Shown: positions 13,706 through 25,704 of the stretch, one piece after another
Position numbering within the stretch: position 1 is the stretch's first letter
How the letters are laid out: each line of letters begins with the position of its first letter
Source of the DNA: Abelmoschus esculentus
Taxonomy: Eukaryota > Streptophyta > Magnoliopsida > Malvales > Malvaceae
Reading direction: 5' to 3'
NCBI GenBank assembly: GCA_035048815.1
Contig: JAUCBN010000024.1
Location: 2,912,001 to 2,976,000 of the forward strand
DNA length: 64,000 bases
Notes under the pieces: model-generated
Database searches by the model: none
Told to the model about the DNA's origin: nothing
Seen by the model: the letters and a program-made list of their open reading frames with translations, nothing else
Program-made: the position numbers and the translations under genes

Positions 13706-14168
13706 TTTTCTAGAACTGAAAGTGTTCTATGCTGGAAATTTTCAAAAATAAACAACTGACTCCACAAATAACACCCAAATTAGCGGGAGAATTTCATTTC
13801 ATATACGAAGCATATTATTATTCCAATCTACCAAACAAAATAAGGGGAAAAAGACTTTCTAGTTTACAGGCGTATGCGATACGCTATCCCGTAAGTTTAT
13901 AATTATATATAGGACGGGTTTAATTTACCCGGATAGTGGCGGTAAAACCCATTGATCCGACCCAAATTAAAAGGTAAATTTTTAAGTACACAAATGGACT
14001 GCGGTAAAATGTCTACTTCGATCATTATTTTTTTTAACATAAATGTGAGAGAGCATTAAAATTTTATGGGAACATGACTGATTTTGATAATATAAGATAA
14101 AATTTATTAAAAGGAAAAATGTTAAGTAGTTTCGGGATATATTAAATTTTGTACGATCAATTTATCTT

Positions 14169-14297
14169 AAATGGTTAAAGAAATAATTTAATCTAGAGAT
14201 TATAAGTTCAAACACTAATAATATCAGTAGAGTGATTGAGCGATCAATATCAAATGATAAGATTATATTTAAAACAAATATCAATATAATCACTATT
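14169..14297 (+). repeat. SINE-like dispersed repeat, copy 1
   Basis: It starts with atggttaaagaaataat and carries a B-box-like agttcaaacac. The family signature agtgattgagcgatcaat follows, and it ends in aatcactatt. Related copies lie at about 28527, 31237 and 41286. The two boxes suggest a tRNA-derived, Pol III-type SINE. Its tail is interrupted by the hAT MITE that begins at 14298. Confidence 0.5.
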
Positions 14298-14756
14298 TAG
14301 AGATGGGCATGAGCCGGGTCGAATTTTCGACCCACCCGTATCCGACCCGAAAAACAAACCCTCCACCCGCCACTCGACCCGAGGTTAGGATGAAAAAAAT
14401 CTGTCCTGGTTTTTAAATTTTAAAATCTGACCTGATCCGACTTTAATCATTAAAAAATTAAATTTTAAAAAAAATAAAATAAAATTTCAGTAACTTAATT
14501 GTAAAAAAATAATTTTGATGACCTAATTGTATAAAATATATATAAAGAAAGATCGTTATTGTAAATATCTCTAAAATATATATGAAAAAATTACAACATT
14601 ACTTTGAAATTGGGTCAGATTTTTTCCTTCCTAAACTCGACCAGAAATCACCCTTAAAAACCCAACACAAAACCAAATTTTCTTCAAAAAAAAATCTGAC
14701 CCATTCAAATAGGGTCGATTCAAAACCCGTCGGTTCGGATTCTGTGCCCTTCCCTA
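14298..14756. mobile_element. hAT-type MITE with 8-bp target duplication tcactatt
   Basis: This 459-bp non-autonomous element has degenerate terminal inverted repeats. The left end reads tagagatgggca, and the right end reads tgcccttcccta, which is the same motif inverted. It is flanked by perfect copies of tcactatt at 14290-14297 and 14757-14764. The 8-bp duplication and TA(G)GGG-type ends are hAT hallmarks. The interior is rich in gggtcg/cgaccc motifs and codes for nothing convincing. It inserted into the tail of SINE-like copy 1. Confidence 0.8.
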
Positions 14757-15075
14757 TCACTATTATTAATTAATTCAAATAAAATTATTAAATTTTAATT
14801 AATTTTAAATAAAATATTTAAAGATATTCATCCCAATTAATGATAACAATTTGCAGATAAAGATGATTTGTTTTTCTTTTAGCTTTGGGTACAGTCAATT
14901 CCATAAACCAAAAAGCAGAAGGAAAAAGAACATAATTATCTTTTAACAAATATACAAAAATAACATAGACTTAACTGTCACAGTTTCCCTGTTTTCCATA
15001 CTTTTTTACCACTTTTTGATGACCTATTTCAAAATGAACCGTCAAAATCTATCAAACAACAATGGCATCACTACT

Positions 15076-16173
15076 TTATATTACATTGTTTCTCATCGCC
15101 GGCGACCAGAAATCAGCACCGTTGCTCTTGGCCACATGCAAAGTGCAGGCAACAGGGACCAAGCATAACCCTCTGCTCTTCAGCTCATTCCCTGCTTCTT
15201 CACCTCCGTTCTAGCAACACAATGAGAGTTATAAACAGACCATTTCAAATACCTTCTTTTCCTGTAATAATAAAGACTGGGTTTTTTCTTCTTCTCTTTT
15301 GGGTACTTACAGGTGGGTGTTGCAGATAAGGAGAGCAAAGGACTTGAACCTGATCGTGCAGGAACCTGATATAACCCATCGCTTCATGGAGGACTGAGGC
15401 TGTATCTGTCTGCAACATTGCCAGATTCCCATAATTATTTCATCACAATAACCATGTTCGGGTAAATTGATAAGTTAAATCATGAACGAACCTTGCCAAA
15501 AGGTGAAACCAGCTGCTGCAATGTTGTGATTCTATCCCCTATCTTCTTCTTCCCCACCTGTAATCATTAGCAAAAGGAAACCATCTCTTAAAATTGAATT
15601 TTGGCATGGCACAATATGTATAAAGCAACAACCTTGGGATGACCAGTGGCGGGGTTCTCAGCCTTGGACTTCTTACTGGTTCTTCCTCTTGCTGGTTGAT
15701 CTTCAACAATGGCGCCTGTGCACCCATTCCTCTTTCTCTTCAAAACCCAAAAAAGTGTTAAAAAGGTAAGCTTTCTTTTCTTTTTCACAAATATAAATAA
15801 AAAGGGTAAAGATAATACTCATGAAACTCACATTAGATTTCGAGGGATCCTGGAAAGACTTGTTGTTATGACCAGAAGAAGCCGAAGAAGAATCACTGCA
15901 TGTGACCCCAGCAGCCAGTTTTTTAGCAGCAACACCACCAGATTCTTCACCAAACACCATCTCACCATCATTTTGATGGCCCCCAAAGCAAAGCATTTTG
16001 GGGGTCTTGTCATGATCATCAACAGCAAAAGAAGAACAACTGTAGTTAAAACCCTGGCCAAAATCAAGACCCACAACATCATCATCATCACCACCACCAA
16101 ACAATAACTGAGAAAAACGAGAATTTGCAGTCCCTTGGTCCCCATGGAAACTCTGATCACTTTCACCCATCAT
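15076..16173 (-). CDS. BHLH113: bHLH113-like basic helix-loop-helix transcription factor
   Basis: A nuclear DNA-binding-type regulator. Five exons join in phase to 248 residues: 15832-16173, 15633-15737, 15492-15557, 15311-15409 and 15076-15210. The first 114 residues are acidic and Gly/Ser-rich. Then a basic stretch (RKRNG, TSKKSK) precedes the helix-loop-helix at about 150-198, with GKKKIGDRITTLQQLVSPFG and TDTASVLHEAMGYIRFLHDQ, a signature of the bHLH68/112/113/123 subgroup. As in that subgroup, the usual His-Glu-Arg E-box contact trio of the basic region is not visible. The start is the first of two adjacent ATGs after the A/G-rich leader. Neighbours fit Arabidopsis At3g19500 (bHLH113) beside At3g19508. 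High confidence in family, moderate in orthology. Confidence 0.88.
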
Positions 16174-16230
16174 TAAAAGAAAAGAAAACCCAAGAATCAA
16201 ACAACCCTGAGGCCTGAACCCACACAAGCT

Positions 16231-16260
16231 TCCTTTCCTTTCCTTTCCTTTCCTTTCTCC
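16231..16260. repeat. (CCTTT)n microsatellite in the bHLH gene leader
   Basis: There are about five tandem cctttcc-type units 60-90 bp upstream of the bHLH start codon. On the gene strand this is a GGAAA-rich tract, probably within the 5' UTR. Confidence 0.75.
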
Positions 16261-16399
16261 TTTTGTATCTTCTAGTTGGAAAGCAGCTAGTACCAGCCGT
16301 TACAATCAGTATGAAATTGGGGAAAATGGGTGGTTTAAGAGGGGCGGTTTCCCAAGGTTGGCTTTGGTATTCCACTAGTGACAGTCAAACCCGTCTAGC

Positions 16400-19300
16400 C
16401 CGAGAAAACCGTGGTTTATTCATCCAAAGCATCGGTTTACAAATTTTGTTTCGGCCTTGAAACTCAAAAATATAGAAATAGAAAGAAAGACCTGATCAGT
16501 GTTCAGTCACCAGCACCGACTAACTGAGTTGACTTGACGTACAAAATTAAAGAAAATACCTAACAAATGGCTTGTACATTAGACCCATCCACGCAACAGA
16601 TTCAAATCTCTGCATGTTGATTAATGCGCTGGGTGTCAATGCCTACCATCATTTGATTTTTTATAGTAATTTAAGCTTTCGGCCTGAGTTTTCAGTTTCG
16701 CAAAACGAAGAGTACAGAAAGTACTTGCCGAGTGACTGGTACACATGCATGGCTGCTTGTTAAGGCTTACCTTGCAGAAGAAAAAGATGGAAATAACATG
16801 AAAGGCGCGGGACCCAAACCCACATGATGTACTCATCCGGCTGACCATAGAAAGATGTATGGGGTTGGAGTTGGGTGTATATCTAGCGTGGAATTTTTGA
16901 CCCATCTGATTTTAGATTAAATATTTTATACCATAAACATAAATTTAATAAAAATCTATCTAATTTATTTTTTTATTAAAAAATTAATCTAATCGGATCA
17001 ATTAAAATACTCATCTCTGTGTATAAGCACAATACTCACACAAATATAAAGCTGATTATAGGTTAGGTTAAGTTTTTAATCGATCTATTTTGATCCGAAA
17101 ATGTAACACTTTAAGCTTATTAAATTAAAAAAAAGCTTTTACTTCTTAATTTTATCTTATTGAATGCCCCACCTTTTATCTTATAATTATTTTAAAAGTA
17201 TTAATACGCCTCATCGATTACCTGACTTGTATTTTAGTTTAACTCTAAATTAATGCGAGTCTTGAACACTCCATTGAACCAACCCCAAAATGGCTCGCAT
17301 TTCCTAACCGTAGTCACGAACGGTCAGAACATGGACTGCGCCACTTTCAATACCATCGGTCAGTCAATCAAATTCACTATTTATTTCATTCTTTTAAACT
17401 AAATAACAAGCGAGTTTAATAAATATTTAAATTACATATTTTTTTAGTTTTTGAATTATTTAAAAAAATATTTATTGTTATTTTTATAATATATTAATAT
17501 TGTATTAGTTGAAACATTTTTTTAATTTAAATAATTATAAAATTTAAAATGATTAAAAAATTAATTTTAACTAGAAATACTTTAAGGATTAAAAATAAAT
17601 AAAAAGTACAATTCAAGGATTGATTTTTTAATTTAAATGTTTAGTTAAAAATACAATTGTTAATAACTAAGAATGGAAGTAGACAAGGCACGGCAGCCAA
17701 GATCCGTTCCGACATTTGCTTCATCGCATGCTGCGTTTCCCGACACCTCGTTGGTCGTTGTTGGCTTCGTTCCTCTGCATGTCTCCTCTCTTTGTTTGCT
17801 TCGATGTTTCCATATCACCCTCCACTTTTACACATTATTAACAGAAATGCCCTCGCAGAATTCACAAAATAATATTTTAAATAATTTTAATTTTAAAAAT
17901 ATTATATAAAATAACATATATTCAATTTTATAACATATAGATAAAATTATTCAAATATATACCATTTAAAATTAATAATATCCGTTTTTCTACTAATATG
18001 TTTATTAGATTCATTTTAAACATCTTTTAAATTTTAAAAGATAAAACAAGATATTTTATAGTATCATTTTAATATGAAATGAAAATTTTCTCGTAGCATA
18101 CTCGATAGAAATCCTTAAATTTATTTAATATAAAATATTATAAAATAATTTTTAATAACCTTAGAGTAATTATAAAATAATATTTTTTATATAATATTTA
18201 ATAAGATACATATATCCTATTAATAAAATAATTTGAATTAATTTTTTTAATAAATATCATTTTTTTTAAAAACTCATTTAACTTAAATATAATAAAATAA
18301 TTAAAACAAACAAAATTTTGCTGAAAATATTGGCAAGCTAATTACACTCTAGAAAGATCTATAGAATTAATGAAAGATAAAAAAACAAGACTTTGAAAAT
18401 AGCAATTTGGCGTTTATGAGATATTTCGTTTAGACTTCACTTCAAACACTTGTGAAGATAAAGAAGGTAAAAAGATAATTTCAATATTAATGTTTATAAT
18501 TTTTATAATTTTAGTTTTTATTTTTTATTTGGAATAAATTTAATTTTTAGTAAATAATTTATCTTTTAATTAATAAAATAATTAGACTTTTAAAAATTTA
18601 ATAATATTAACATATAATATATACTAATAATATATTTTAAATAACATGACATTTAATCTCAGTTTACATATATATATAACATGTCATTATCATTAAATTT
18701 TTACGATAATGACAAATATATACACTTTAAATATAATTTTATCTAACATAAAATATAAAATAATTAAAATTTAAATAAAACATTAAAAATTAATTAAATC
18801 TAAAATAAAAGACTACTAAACATTCTCAAATCTTAAATATCATTCTACATATATATAACATAATATTATAGTTAATTTTTTAACTATCTAATCATTATGC
18901 TAGTTAAAAATAAGATATTTGTCAAAAGATATGAGTTAAGGGTTAAATTTATATTAAAAAAAATAAAAATAAAAATAATAAAAATCATAAACGTTAAAAG
19001 TTAAAATTATCTTTATGACTATAAAATATTATAAACTAAAATTATTTAATAAGAAGCTTATTTTAAAAAAATACTTGAAAAGTATTTGATTAAAATTATT
19101 TATAATACTAAATAAATAAATAAATATAAAATATATTCACTTATTAAACGAACATATTTCCCCATGGTTGATCCAAATATAATCATATGCTTGAATTGAA
19201 TAAATTTTTAATATACAAGTCGCGTAAAATTTCAATGGACAATTCCCAAAGCTTTCGAAAGTAGTATGAACTATGCAGCATCTGGAGACGGGCAATAATG

Positions 19301-19480
19301 TCGATAAACAAAGGAAACTCGCATTCTAAAAAAATGAGAAAAACGATCGAGTCGTTGCTCGGATGACAATATTTCTTTCCATTTATTCAGGATTTAAGAG
19401 GTTCATAGATAGTTTGAAAATTGTATATAAAAGTAATGGAAAAAAGTGCACCCGAAAGCCGTTTGAGCGTTACCACAAAC
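16400..19480. other. Intergenic stretch with no recognised gene
   Basis: It holds the bHLH promoter, then very AT-rich DNA. A short GC-richer island at about 17670-17850 carries overlapping short ORFs with no recognisable motif. I see no delimitable element. Confidence 0.45.
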
Positions 19481-19500
19481 ACCTGGCGGACATTAAGCGT

Positions 19501-19841
19501 TCATCCATGGAAACACACCTGCTTCAGTTTCTGGGCGGCTGATTCATCCACCGAATACTGCAACCACGAAAAGGCCAACAGTTTGATATGAGAACATATA
19601 GGAGAAAATTGGTGTATGTTTGTGAAATTTAGAGATATAGAGGCACCTTGTTGAGGACCCAAAGCGAGTGGTTATAGGCGCGGTGGAAGAGCTCGTCGAG
19701 GGCTTTAGAGTCGGAGGCGTCGAAGTCCCTGTAGTTAACAAAGTTCTCGCGGGCGTATTTAGCGTAGTAAGGGCGAGAATCTCTGGGTAAGCGCCTCACC
19801 AACCTTAGCATCTCGGCATATACTCTCAACGCTTTCTCCAT
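19501..19841 (-). CDS. LYR-motif (complex 1 LYR) family protein
   Basis: LYR-family proteins are small, helical, usually mitochondrial adaptors for complex assembly or Fe-S cluster delivery. Two exons (19647-19841 and 19501-19557) join in phase to 83 residues. Helix 1 reads MEKALRVYAEMLRLVRRLP, with a LYR-like Leu-Arg-Leu variant, and is followed by YYAKYARENFVNYRDF. The sequence continues with HRAYNHSLWVLNK, then YSVDESAAQKLKQV. I chose MEK because the family starts close to helix 1. An in-frame ATG at 19859 would add six residues. It most resembles Arabidopsis At3g19508, and its position next to the bHLH113-like gene supports this. The exact assembly partner cannot be told. Confidence 0.85.
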
Positions 19842-19919
19842 CTTACTCTTTCGAAACAACGGTTTCTTTGGACTACCGATCCGCCCGGCCTAAAAACTAA
19901 ATTTTGCTAATTATATTAT

Positions 19920-20770
19920 AAAAATAAATTATTATATATAAAATTAAGTAAAAATATAAATCCTTAATTTTAATATAACGAAAATATTAAAATTAAAATA
20001 TTATGATCGATAACCCGCTATTAATTTGTCTAACATGATATTTTAAAACTATATCATATGTTCGACTTATGGTATTTGTGAATAAAAAAATAAATTAAAA
20101 ATATTTTAATTTTTATAAAATATAATTTTAATTAATCGATCTATAAATTAAATAATAATAAATAAATAAATAAAATTAATAATTAATAATCTAAAACCCT
20201 AAATCTTGAAAGCAAAATAAGGATGGAAAATAAGGATCTCTAAAATTAATATCTAAATCCTTTGAAATTAAATTTAGAAAAATAAAGATCTCTAAAAATT
20301 ATTTTAGAAATTAAAAAAATAACGATGGGTGAACGACACCACCTGCAGGTGGTGTTATGAGTTTATTTAATATATTTTTTAACATAAATAGAGTTACGTC
20401 ATGAGTTTGTTTAATATTTTTAATATAAATTGTTTAATACATAATAACTTAAAAAATATTATATCGTCGCTCGTTGATGATGTTTTTATCCAGATTATCG
20501 TCTACAAATAACGTCTAAAACCTATAAAATTTATTATAAAATTTTAAATATATTTCAATATTTATTATTATTTAAATTTTATCTTTTAAACACTTAAATA
20601 ACCAACGAAGGCAATGAACTAACCCTCTAAATTTTAAATTAATTCCTTTCACTTAATAATTACTCCAAGAAAAAAACACAATAGTCTTTGAGTTCCTTTG
20701 CAGCCCTAGAAAATTTTTAGCAATGGGCCACTGAGCCGGGTCAATGACCTTGAAACAGTTGGAAGGTCCG
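19920..20770. other. AT-rich spacer with a 20-bp palindrome
   Basis: No gene was seen apart from promoter sequence for the flanking, divergently oriented units. A perfect palindrome, acaccacctgcaggtggtgt, lies at 20336-20355. Confidence 0.5.
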
Positions 20771-20814
20771 TAAAGAGTCCAATCGATCTCACTCACTAAC
20801 GATTCGGTGGGGAA

Positions 20815-22675
20815 ATGGCTTGGCGCCAAATTGAAACCGTCAGTGCTCCATCGTTCCGCTCCTCTCCGCCTCCATTCCAGACGTCTCTCTTTTTGATCCT
20901 TTCAGGTCATTACTTGAAACACCTCTTTGGATCCTTATGGGATACAAAAATAATAAAAAAAAAACGTGAAATTGCTAGTTTTCGGTCGAACATCGTTTTT
21001 AAAAAAAATATTGAAATCGTGATATATTAGATGCGTAATGAATCGATTCGACTTGCAAGATCTGTAAAATAAATGTTATAGTAAAGATTGAAGTCGTGTG
21101 TTTTATATCACTTAGTTGATTTTCTAAACAATTTGAAGATCATGATTCTTTCAAGTATCTTCGAAGCTCTATTATTGATAAACTAAACTTTTTTTATTGA
21201 AAAATGTAATTATGTATGTGCTTGTTGCGAGCTTTCTCACGCTACCCTACCTTTTGCTCAATTTCTCTGGATTGTTACTATTTCTCCAGGGGTACATAGG
21301 AAACAAAAGTTTTTTTCTGAAGTGAATGTGTTATTCACATCTCTTGGGACTTGAATAACTTCAAGTTTGCATGCTTGATATTTGATTTATACATATTTTT
21401 TGTTATTAAATTTACCTAAGCAGACATACATAGGTGAACTTGTTAGTTCATTGAACCAGTTAGTGAGAAGGAATTGATATTGGGATTCCGACGGAGGATC
21501 AGAAAATATGTGTGATGAACTCTAATACATCAGATAACTGTAATTGGAATCAATCACTATACCTACAGTCGAATTTAAAATCGGAATATATCCATCTAAA
21601 ACGTAATAAATTTGGATAGGATCTATACATAGTTTACATAAGGGGGGACTCCAACTTGAGACCTTAAGGATCCCAACAATTCAACCATACTAACTTTACT
21701 AAAACTTGATTGGCCGCGAAAAACTTCCTTTTAAACAGCTAAAAGAGAGGTAATGATACAATTTTTTTAATATATTGGTGTGATTACTTGGTAGTATATG
21801 TTCATATATATATTTTTTAACTTTTGACAAGTCACACACACCTTACACGAATAAGTGCTTGAACCATGGTCTTTTAGGATGAACATCATCCTCTTTTCAA
21901 CTGAAGTCATTTGTTGGGTTCATGGATATGGCTATTTATATGTTTTATGCGTTTTAGGTTCTCTTTTTCTTCTTCTATGTTTATTTATGAAAGTGCATTG
22001 TAGTGTTTTGTTACATATTGCCATTGGCATTTGTTGCCACTTGCCACCCTCCAGCTTAGTGGTTAGCCACAAATATTATATACCCAAAGTGTATTGAAAT
22101 GCTCAATGCATATTGAAAGCACTATGCTCCAAACAGATCTGTTCTTATAAAAAAAAAATACATGTTAGGTGACATAGTATTGCTCTCGTAATTTGCCAAG
22201 ATTTTGCAATTACTGGGACTTTTTTGTTAGCCTTTACACTATAGATGTCTTGAATCGATTCTTCAAATCATGATGAAGTTTAGATATTCAAGTTTAGATA
22301 TTCACAGGTTTTTTATGTTTACCATTTAAAAAGTGTTCTTACAAATTCGAATTCACATATTACAAGACAAATTGAGAACAATCGACAATTCTTTCAGAGA
22401 GTGTTTCTCATCGATTGAATAAATTTGTATGATTTTGCATACCTTATTTGCATGACAAATTTCACTGTGAATCCATGGATTAGTGCGCACATTTTTTTGG
22501 AGTATATTGTGCCTATTGGATTCTTGACTATTGACATTTTGGTCAGCATAATTGAGCACATGGGATGCCTCTATTAGGTTCATGCAACATGAACCCACTT
22601 GGCCGACATGTTAGAGCGGAACAACTGAAGCTCCAACTTTCTAGATTTGGTGGATTGGATTGCCCACATCATTAG
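20815..22675 (+). CDS. Candidate two-exon gene for a 62-residue protein of unknown function
   Basis: Not a recognised family. Exon 1 (20815-20905) starts in a good plant context (gggaaATGGCT) and encodes MAWRQIETVSAPSF followed by a Pro/Ser-rich and then hydrophobic stretch, up to a CAG|GT donor. An exon at 22578-22675 follows a ttag acceptor and encodes MNPLGRHVRAEQ, then LKLQLSRFGG, ending LDCPHH and a stop. The two join in phase (1 nt plus 2 nt) to 62 residues, with a charged helix-prone middle. The intron would be 1.7 kb, and a further exon inside it cannot be excluded. It lies head-to-head with the LYR gene. The evidence is splice phase and composition only. Confidence 0.35.
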
Positions 22676-22849
22676 GTATGACCTTATTTCCTCTAACTTG
22701 TGCCTCCTCCATTATTGGTTTGTCAGTCAATAGCATTAACTGTGCTTTTTCCCCATCTGAGTTTCATGGTTGAATCTTGCTCAGTCTTAAAGAAGTATAG
22801 TTTTGTACCGTCAAAATTTTCAATTTCCACAAGTAGAGAACTGATCCAG

Positions 22850-25400
22850 GGGTGGAAAGTAAGTGAAATATAAGTCGTAGTCTCACCATTAATCTATCTA
22901 AACACATCAAATTTGACACAGCCTAAAGTCCGACCCAATCGATCTGAACCTAAATTTGACTAAACATGATATGAACTCAAACGGATCCAAATCGAAACTA
23001 GTCCGAATTTAAATGAATCAAACATAAAACAAACCCGACCTTAGATAACTCAAACTCAATGACCAAAACACAAAATAAATCAAACCTTAAATGACTCCGA
23101 CCTAAAACCACCAAAACTCGGAACAATTCTACCTTTAATAATCCTAAACCTTGAACTTAAATGATCAAAATATGAAATAATCTAAACTCGAAATAACCTA
23201 AATTGAATGGTTTAAAATTATAAGGAAAACATTTTGTGTAATTTAAGGTTTATAGTTAGAATCTAGGGTTTGAAGCTTAGGCTTTAAGATAATATGTAAG
23301 AGTTTAAGTTTTAATTTATAAACCTTAAATTTTACACATCCCCTAAATTCTAAATCAAATTAACCCTACTTGAAATCAAAAAAAGAATGAGAATGAACTA
23401 GCATAATTTGCCGGTTGATCAAACTGTTCATATTTATTTTTTTAAGTTTTAGATCCATTAAGAGCGCCCTCTTTCTTCTTCTAGAATCATCTTTCTCTCT
23501 CGTCTAAGATTTAGACTATAATAAGTCGATAGAAAAAGAGAGAATAAGATCTGTCTAGAGATTTTTCTCTTACCCAACAACCAAAGTCAGTTAGACCATG
23601 CAAGTCATGCTTTTAATGCTATCAAGTTGCTATCTACCAACTGAAAATATCTCCAACAGTCCAAATGAGGTTTGCCGAAAGTGGAAAAACGACCCTTTCG
23701 TACTGCAAAAACTTACCGGGAGAAAGCCAAAGCAAAATGATGCTTACCCATACCTTGTTATTTTGTGCTGGATTTTTGTAGTTTTCTCTTCTTTTCTTTC
23801 TCTTGGAACGAAAAAAAAGGCTGGTTTCAGATTCTCATTTCACTATCAGAAAAGCAGCCAACCAGTCGAGTATGGAGATTCTTAGTAATTAAAAACAAGC
23901 ACAAGTCACAACCCGTATGTTGAAATTTAATCTCATAACCATGAATTAATCAAATTAAAATTTTGCACTCACTTTTCAATGACACAAATTAAGAAAATCC
24001 CTTTGCATGTGCTTTTTTTAACTAGTTCCTGTCCCCAATCCTTTATCACACACACGTAATGCCTAGTAATCTCACAATGTGAACCCCACTGCTGCAAGTC
24101 TCTTTCAAAAATTTTCTTCAAAAGTTGAAGCTAAATTATTCCTTCTTATCAGTAGAAATACATGGCAGTCCAATGAAACTGATATCCCCAAATACACTTA
24201 CTTGGCTACTAGGGAAAACAATAGGAGTTCTTTTTCCTTCTATTAAATAGATATTACAGGATTCGAACCTATCTTATATGGGACGATATGAGTATTCTTG
24301 ATCACTAGGTCAACTAATGAATCTTAAAACCAATAATAGACTTAGCTAAGATTCGGATTGAGTGGAACTATAGTTTGATTTAACGGATTTAATCGGATTC
24401 AACACGGCCACAGAAAGGTCCCAAGTAGAAGTGGCTGTTGATGCACTTGTCCCTGTTGTACACATGAACTTGCCCACCCCACTACTACCTGTTATAAAGG
24501 AAAAATCCAAGAAGTCCCAACATGAAGACACCCTCTTAGATATTCTTGTCCAACAATAACAACATATTAAATTGGCCCTAAAGATACCATTCTATCTTTA
24601 TCACCATTATTGCCCATTCTCTGGGCCACCCACAACCAATGAACGTCTAAAGGCTGTTCAAATCCAAACTAAACCTACAATCACTTCCATTCCATAAACA
24701 TACACATCTGTCATTTAACGTTTCGACAAATCAATCACTTCCAACAGAAACTACCATCTTTTCTTAGTGCCTGCCCCCACCTTTCTAATATGTCTTTGGC
24801 TTGACATGAAGAGCATAAAAATAACACCAATTATGGCGAGGAAAGATTATTTAAGATCAACTTGCATTTTTTACCTTTTTTTAGGGAACCAAATCAAGTG
24901 ATGCTCAAACTCTGTAATCAGATTGGGAGAAAGTCATCAAAGCTTATGATTATGAGTTTCTGTTTAGGATTGGCAATGGAAAAAAAATACTTCACAAGTA
25001 TGCCTAGTTTTACTATAAACACTAAATCCTAAACCCTAAATTCTAAATCGTAGACTCTATAATCTATATGGTGATAATATATCAAATACAAACCGTAATT
25101 AAAATTTTTAGCATATAGAGTATGCACTAACCTGGCTTCTGGGAAGCAGTACTTTTGGAAGATCATATGCTGAATTTGACCATGAATGCTAGCACTTGTT
25201 GGATATGTCAAACCCTGAATTTCTTACTCAACTCCAAAAGGAATCCACGAAAAGGCATTCTCATTGCAGGAAGATGACAATGGCGAATCCTATAGCTTTG
25301 ATCAATGGCAACAGTGAAGACGACAACCATTGTCCCCCTGGAAAAATACCATAAAATGCAGGCAATGTGGGGGTCTGTGTCATGAATTGAAGTGCGAAAA
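22850..25400. other. Intergenic stretch with decayed repeats
   Basis: At 22848-23345 there may be a decayed hAT-like element: the left end reads caggggtggaaag and the right end acatcccct, with no target duplication. It contains many ccgaac/ccaaat words. The rest is AT-rich, with SINE-like sequence at about 24236-24335. No gene is supported. Confidence 0.4.
24236..24335 (-). repeat. tRNA-derived SINE-like fragment
   Basis: On the minus strand, tagttgacctagtgatcaag resembles a Pol III A-box region. About 30 bp later comes ataggttcgaatcctgtaat, an almost perfect B box (GGTTCGAATCC). It is too short and lacks the folding of a tRNA gene, so a SINE remnant is the best reading. Confidence 0.45.
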
Positions 25401-25408
25401 GTAAAGTG

Positions 25409-25562
25409 GTCAAATCATGATTTTTGGTCCTTCCACTATGCTCAAATTGGAAGTATTATCCATCTATTTTAATTTAGCATAACCTGATCCTTAGCTTCTA
25501 TAATGTCGTAGGGAGTGAATCTAAATTTGAGCATAGTAAAGGGACCAAAACTATAATTTGAC
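25409..25562. mobile_element. Short inverted-repeat element upstream of the C2H2 gene
   Basis: Imperfect inverted arms of about 38 bp enclose about 75 bp. The left arm has tttttggtccttccactatg, and the right arm has its inverse, catagtaaagggaccaaaa. It ends about 140 bp before the zinc finger start codon, so it forms part of the proximal promoter. No clear target duplication was found; it is probably a MITE. Confidence 0.5.
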
Positions 25563-25704
25563 AAAATGAACTGAAAAAGTCGACCATCAAATATAAAACC
25601 TCATTCTCTCCGATCTCCATTCAACGTATTTCTCTTCCCCCAGTTTAATCCAACTCTTCAAAACTATATCAAGTTTCCCAAATCCCAACTTTTGACAAAA
25701 CAAA

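Larger units (their letters stand above)
13750..15075. other. Intergenic gap between REV1 5' end and the bHLH gene
   Basis: It contains the REV1 promoter side (13.7-14.1 kb), then SINE-like copy 1 and the hAT MITE, then AT-rich DNA and the presumed 3' UTR of the bHLH gene. No further gene was seen. Confidence 0.5.

Noticed and set aside
15709..16107. 132-codon + strand frame opposite the bHLH first exon
   Set aside because: The bHLH exons on the minus strand join in phase and carry a known domain; the + strand frame crosses an intron and has no motif.
17657..17909. Overlapping short frames in a GC-richer island
   Set aside because: No recognisable motif, no splice partner found, and two frames are equally open.
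24236..24335. Possible tRNA gene because of an intact B box
   Set aside because: No acceptor stem or anticodon arm can be paired; a SINE remnant fits better.
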